Part shown: one piece after another, positions 58,901 to 64,000 of the stretch
Layout: each line of letters begins with the position of its first letter
Position numbering within the stretch: the first letter of the stretch is position 1
Assembly (NCBI GenBank): GCA_964036155.1
Contig: OZ038422.1
Span: forward strand, 2,503,201 to 2,567,200
Reading direction: 5' to 3'
DNA: 64,000 nt
From: Diploscapter coronatus
Lineage: Eukaryota > Nematoda > Chromadorea > Rhabditida > Rhabditidae
Translations under genes and position numbers: made by a program
The notes under the pieces: model-generated
Seen by the model: only the letters and a program-made list of their open reading frames with translations
Database searches by the model: none
Told to the model about the DNA's origin: nothing

Positions 58901-61900
58901 GCTAACGGAACACACACCTAAAAACTTGTATTATGCTAATACAAATCAGGAGGAGGCACTTTAATCAACAAAAGGTTGACGGATCTAGACTTCGAAACTG
59001 AATTCGATAAAGTCAAAATAATAAAAATTTAGATAATCAGTCGTGTATTTCCTAGTGTATGATTCGCCCGAACTTCTTATTTGAAGTGCCCTTTAGGTTC
59101 GTTTTAGATATATTAAAATCGATTCATAGAAGAGGAAATTGTATATGAAAAACCTAAAACATGAATAGAGAAATTAAACTCTTACCGAGCAATCGGATTT
59201 CCTGTGTTGACCCGTAAACGTCGAAGTAGAAAAACAACGGCAGTGAGTTGTCTACATAAAGCACCGTTCGGGCACCCGACTGATTAATCTCGAATTTCAC
59301 TTCACCTGCAACTCTAGCAATTTTCAAATTTTAGAGCATTTTGATAATTTTGACAGAACTGTAAAAGCGGAACTAATACAAATTCATCCTTTGAAAGTCG
59401 AGAAAATTTTGAAACCTATTCAATTCCTATCAAATTTGAAATGCGATAATTTTCCTCTAGAATTTGATAATTTCATGAAAAACGCTTGACAATACATACA
59501 AAGACACTAATCTCATTTTATCTAATAAAGGTGTACAAATTTCTGAAGCATATTTAATTCTAGTGAATAGATCCTGAATTTTGAAGATAAATGATAAAAT
59601 TCCCACCCGCATCAGTAATCCAGAAGCTGAGAACCGTGTTTTGACTGGGTTGGAGAGCGATGTCCTTGATGCCGACCCAGTACTGAGGCATTTCGATCAA
59701 GTCCGAGCTGTCGTCGGGCAAATCAGCAGTCTTGAGAGTCGCCGGATCGCAACAAGTCACTCCGAACGCGAGACCACCGTTGTACAGCTCGATCACGGAA
59801 GTCACCTGGCAATTTTACTTCTTAATCAAACTCGCCAAGGAGTTAATTCAGAATGGTCGTGCGACCTAGCCCCTATAGTATTTCCTCCACAATCATGCAT
59901 CTCTAGCCTTGTATTTTAAAAATCTCTCCCCTTCAGGATGAAGTCATAAAGTAAATTATACTCCTGCGACATACCCCGTATATTTTTGAGTTCGACTCAA
60001 ATGCTCCCTACGTCTGCTCTTAATAAGTTTTTTTTAGTTTCTAATTTCCAATAAAAATGGAGATAAATCACGAAAATTTGAATACTATACATAAAGCTAT
60101 GTGATTCGTCGAAAGATATAAAAAGTATGGCTTTGGATCTCAAAATACGGTATGAACAATAGCTAAAGCACTACTATTAGAGCGTAAAATCAAAACATGA
60201 AAAAGCTAATGTTTCGTAAAAAAAACATTTTTAAAAATCCAACCTGTATTATAACCTTCTCATTGTTCTTGATGGGTCGTTCAGTGAAGACGTATCCCTG
60301 AGTGTATTCCTGCTCTCTTCTGGTTGCAATCTGCCGCATGCAGTTCAGTGAAATGTGACGACCCGTAACGGCGTGGAAGCGAAGAGACTCCAGACCGGGT
60401 ACCACTGCAACAAATAAGTGTGTATCATTTCAAATATTTGATGAAAGTTTCAAAATGTCGTTGTATCTGCAAGATTCTATCTCAACGTTTTTTCTCTTGA
60501 TCATGTTGCCGTAAATTTATCAAAACTTTAGATAAATTCAACAAATTTCATAGTTCTATGCATTTTTTGGAATATTAATCATATGTTCTTTACTCAATGA
60601 CCAGATCTAGGGAGCACTTTCGTCAGACGAACATAAACTATAGGAGGGGTAGGTCGCGCGAGCGAATTCCAGTTACGATACTAGGTTGTATTTTCGAAAA
60701 CTGCCTATTTAAGGTTGAAGAAAATTTTGTAAAGAAAATATGCAGGGGGTAGACCACAAAAGATTTCTGACGATCGCCCTCCCTAGGTCTGTCGATAACT
60801 CTAAAAATTCTCCTACCTGTTGTAGTCGTGGGTGCGGGCGGAGCCCTAGTCGAGGGAGTGCTGTCGGGTTGGAACTCGATCGCGGAATTCACAACCCTGG
60901 GCAAGGCTGAGGACGCCCGCTCCGAGCGACGGTGCGGAACGAATTCGGAGGAATCTGAAAAGTCCCAAATTAAGCCATTAATTAAAGAAGTACGGTATAA
61001 AATAATGTAATTTATGCATATTATTTGTTAAATCAGATTATTTTAGTAAACTTTGCTTACTATTATTCATTTCTTTTTCAAAATATTGAAATATTTTTCC
61101 AAGTAAACCTAGTTTTCAAATTTACTATTAACAATTGATTTTTCATCTAATGGGAAAGTGAATTTTATCATTCAATTAAAATTTTTTAAATTCTTAGAAA
61201 CTCGTATGATATGCTTCAGATAAATTTGTGTATCAAAATATATTCGCAGAAATTTCTCGGTGAATGTGCTTTTTAAAACAATAAAACATTCATTGACTTT
61301 TTTCTTCAATTGCAATTTCATTCCCCTCTCCTCTCATAGTCAATAATTCCAGCAGATGTCCGTTTCCAAATAACCGGCGAAAACAGGCAGTTTCGTGGCA
61401 TTTTCTATTTGTTTAGAATGTTCATAGAAAAACGAGTGGAATTACAAGTTTTGAGGAAAAAGCGAGACAAGGGACAAGATTTGAGTTGGAAGCTTAGAAA
61501 ATCGATAACAAAAATTAGAGGCCCTAACAATAAGAAATGCCCGCTTAAATCAACTTTCTGTAAAGAAAACTAACTACACTACTGCATTTTCTCTAATAGA
61601 AGGGCCCCTCAATTTGAAGAGGACTCTCCAATAGTGAGAACTCGAAGAGGGCTCAGAGAATAGAAGGGAATGCCCTTCTATTAGAGAAAATACAGTAAAT
61701 AAAATGCGCCGAAACTATATTTCCCATGTCAATTATGTAGGTTAACATACCACAATGCAAAGTTTTCTCATTTTCAAACTTGCCTGATTCAGCCAACTTC
61801 AACTTGAGCCTTTCAATACATGCCACGATATTATCTTCTGTGGGCGATGTTTCAGTTAAAGTCTGATAGCCCCATAGGCGTTTCATCAAATTAGCATAAA

Positions 61901-63726
61901 ATTATAGAATACGGTAATCGGGGAAATGGATTCTGGACGCTATAATTTCGATAGATATTATCAAATTTCGAATAGCGAATCGGCTGAACAAAATAAAGAT
62001 AAAGTTTTGAAGCTAACTGTTTTTGAAACTTAAATCAAAATCAGAAGGGAAAAATCGTACATTATTCTCAGATGATCATATACTAACAAGTCAACTAAAT
62101 TGAAGAAAACGTTACGAATGGCAAATATTTTTGAAACCTAACTCTAAAATTTCAAAATGTAATTTCGTAAAGACTCTAAAAAGTTTGAAAGTTTATAAAA
62201 TAAGAGGTAAAGAAATGTGTTGCTTGTATTTGTAGGCAGTGTAAACACTACACAAGAGAGAAAGGCCGAGTTACCCGAGTTACTGATGCTACGAAGAATG
62301 CTCAAGAAGGGTAAGAAAGAAAGGAAGATCATTTTTCGAGAAAAAACTTAACCTTTAGATCTTAACTATTTCTGGAAATTAATATTTTAGGGTATCTAAA
62401 TATGATCAGAAGAGTTTGAATTATTAGGAAAAGTATGACCACTGAACTTTTACTACTTAACTCTCAGAATATCCATAATTTTAGAATGTCAGATTTTAGC
62501 GAAAGGAAAAATCGGAATCTCCTAACCGTGAAGTCCACCTTTCGAATATTGTATTCTTTCATTCATGAATATACGCACTCGCTAATCTGCACTCAAAAGT
62601 CGTTTCTAATTGAAATTCTTTATGAAAAAAGTTGAAAATAGCATGGAAACATGTAGACAGAAGAGAAAAAGAATTAATGCAAAGTCGACTAGAATCGGAC
62701 ACAGACTATATGACGCATCGTTCTGGCTTCCTATCTTTTTCCCCACTTTGCAGAAAGGTTCGATCTTTTCCCTTTCGTTCTCTCGATGTTCCATTATATT
62801 TCCCAAAATGTTTGTTTTCTGCTTGAACAATGAAAAATCGAATCCAAATCGGAGTGATTTTCACAAAAATAGAAAATCTCAAATCACACATGAAATCATG
62901 AGCAAGAAAATGTCCGCTTTTTTAATGATTCAATTATTTCAAGCTTGAGAAAATTATTTTTAAAAATCCATAAAATTTAGCGTATAAGAAAAATCTAAGA
63001 CTCCATATATAAACTAGACGCCTTATATAAGTAAGAATGGAAAACAAGTTACCGCTCTCTGGCAGATAAAATAAATAGGAATTGTATGAAAGTTATGAGG
63101 AAAATGCATGCTTTTTCGCCAATATATCGAGAGCCAGTTTAGAGAAAGAAAGGAATAGAGAATAGTGGGAAATTTTGACGAGCTAGAGAAAAATGCAATG
63201 TCCGTCAAATAGTCCTGAATTTGCGTCATCGCTCACAGGCGATTTCTCTCACTTCAGCAATACTCTCTACAGTCAATCGAGGGTTCAATTTGCGTCAAAT
63301 TTTACTGTTTAAAAATTTTCCAGTTCCAAATTTGGCGTTTTGAATAGTTTCTGTTTGGATGGCGACCGACGATAAAATATTATCATTTTTGAATTCCAAA
63401 ACAATAAATATCGTTTTCGTATACGTTTCAAAATGTCTCATTGCAGATCATCACTTGAAAAATGACAATTGCTTGTAGACTACAATCTTGAAACAACAAA
63501 TCAACATACCTATGTATTAACAGCGCCAGTTTTCATGTATTTTTTTAAGTAAGTTGCAAAAGTTTTTATAATGAATAATGATATCGAATAAATGGTGACT
63601 TGAATTGTTGTGAGTGTTAACAAAATACATCAACATACCTATGAATTTGAGTGCAACGCTGTTTCCATAGATGTCGACGATCAGCCACATTGGCTGAGAG
63701 GTGTTAATCCCAGTCAGGAAAATGCC
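55984..63726 (-). CDS. Neuralized-family E3 ubiquitin ligase (NHR + RING); 5' partial
   Basis: Exons in transcript order: 63726-63639, 60954-60817, 60404-60244, 59805-59607, 59305-59186, 58917-58789, 58556-58401, 57782-57653, 57466-57391, 57034-56942, 56712-56605, 56139-55984; 517 residues in the window. The first exon is the end of an NHR domain (FLTGINTSQPMW, VDIYGN). A complete second NHR follows (SLRFHAVTGRHISL, QGYVFTERPIKN, QYWVGIKDI, VYGSTQEIRLLG). About 185 residues are Ser/Pro-rich linker. An acidic stretch then leads into a C-terminal C3HC4 RING (ECIVC, YTCGHMCMC, CPICRQPI, IIRTF). Neuralized proteins ubiquitinate Notch ligands and related membrane cargo to drive endocytosis. The large intron 60955-63638 may hide further exons. 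The first NHR and the start are beyond 64000. Confidence 0.9.
61581..61696. mobile_element. 116-bp MITE-like element in a Neuralized intron
   Basis: Terminal inverted repeats of 25 bp with one mismatch (outer end ACTGCATTTTCTCTAATAGA versus ACTGTATTTTCTCTAATAGA). Confidence 0.8.
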
Positions 63727-64000
63727 CTGAAAATATTATTTTGCAAAGCCCGTTCAAAAAATCTCATCCATCATCTACTTTCGGTGATGTTCATGAAGCG
63801 GCTAAACTGTACTATTCTCAATTTATAATCAAAACAATGTTTAAAACCAGCAGAAAGTTATTCTTGAACATGAGAAATTATACAAATTCTTAAAATATGC
63901 TTCAAAATAATCGATCTACCTATTTCATATTGACTTTTCTAATTACTGATAGTTGATTGTCGTTCTACCTTTACGAATAAATCAACCTTCAAAAGAATCT

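Overview
The window is AT-rich animal DNA carrying nine intron-rich protein-coding genes (one cut at each window edge). Three things point to a nematode. Introns are many and often only 42-45 nt long. The 3' splice sites are U-rich and end in CAG, TAG or AAG. In seven of the eight genes whose start is present, a splice-acceptor-like TTTNAG sits 3-32 nt before the ATG with no obvious upstream exon, as expected for spliced-leader trans-splicing. An ACN-1-like inactive ACE homologue and a CRAL-TRIO/GOLD protein fit this, but the species cannot be named from the sequence. All exon models were read by eye from splice sites, phase continuity and family resemblance.

Layout. (1) 37-7202 (+): an acn-1-like ACE-family protein lacking the zinc-binding motif, 5' end outside the window. 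(2) 8126-13229 (-): a PANK4-like protein (degenerate pantothenate kinase fused to a DUF89 phosphatase), with one in-frame stop codon in a conserved kinase motif. (3) 15861-18353 (+): a SEC14-like CRAL-TRIO plus GOLD lipid-binding protein. (4) 20625-22028 (+): a NUDT5-type Nudix hydrolase with a possible signal peptide. (5) 22779-30037 (-): a Tweety-family membrane protein with five membrane segments. (6) 36380-39140 (+): an unrecognised secreted, extremely charged Lys/Glu/Asp/Ser-rich protein with equal-length, same-phase exons. (7) 39364-45363 (-): an MFSD10-like transporter whose intron 5 carries a 2.3 kb TTAA-flanked foldback element. (8) 48286-49817 (-): a secreted or ER glutaredoxin. (9) 52576-53334 (+): a BLCAP homologue with a decayed copy of its first exon just upstream. 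(10) 55984-63726 (-): a Neuralized-type NHR/RING E3 ligase whose 5' part lies beyond the window.

The genes form no evident pathway or operon; this reads as ordinary gene-dense nematode chromosome. Introns and intergenic stretches hold at least a dozen short inverted-repeat elements (MITE-like). Two elements are flanked by TTAA, and four share an exact 13-mer, CCCACGCTATTTC. No transposase, tRNA gene, rRNA or CRISPR was found.

Best candidates for novelty are the secreted charged protein, the PANK4 nonsense codon, the shared-13-mer repeat family, the TTAA foldback and the duplicated BLCAP exon.
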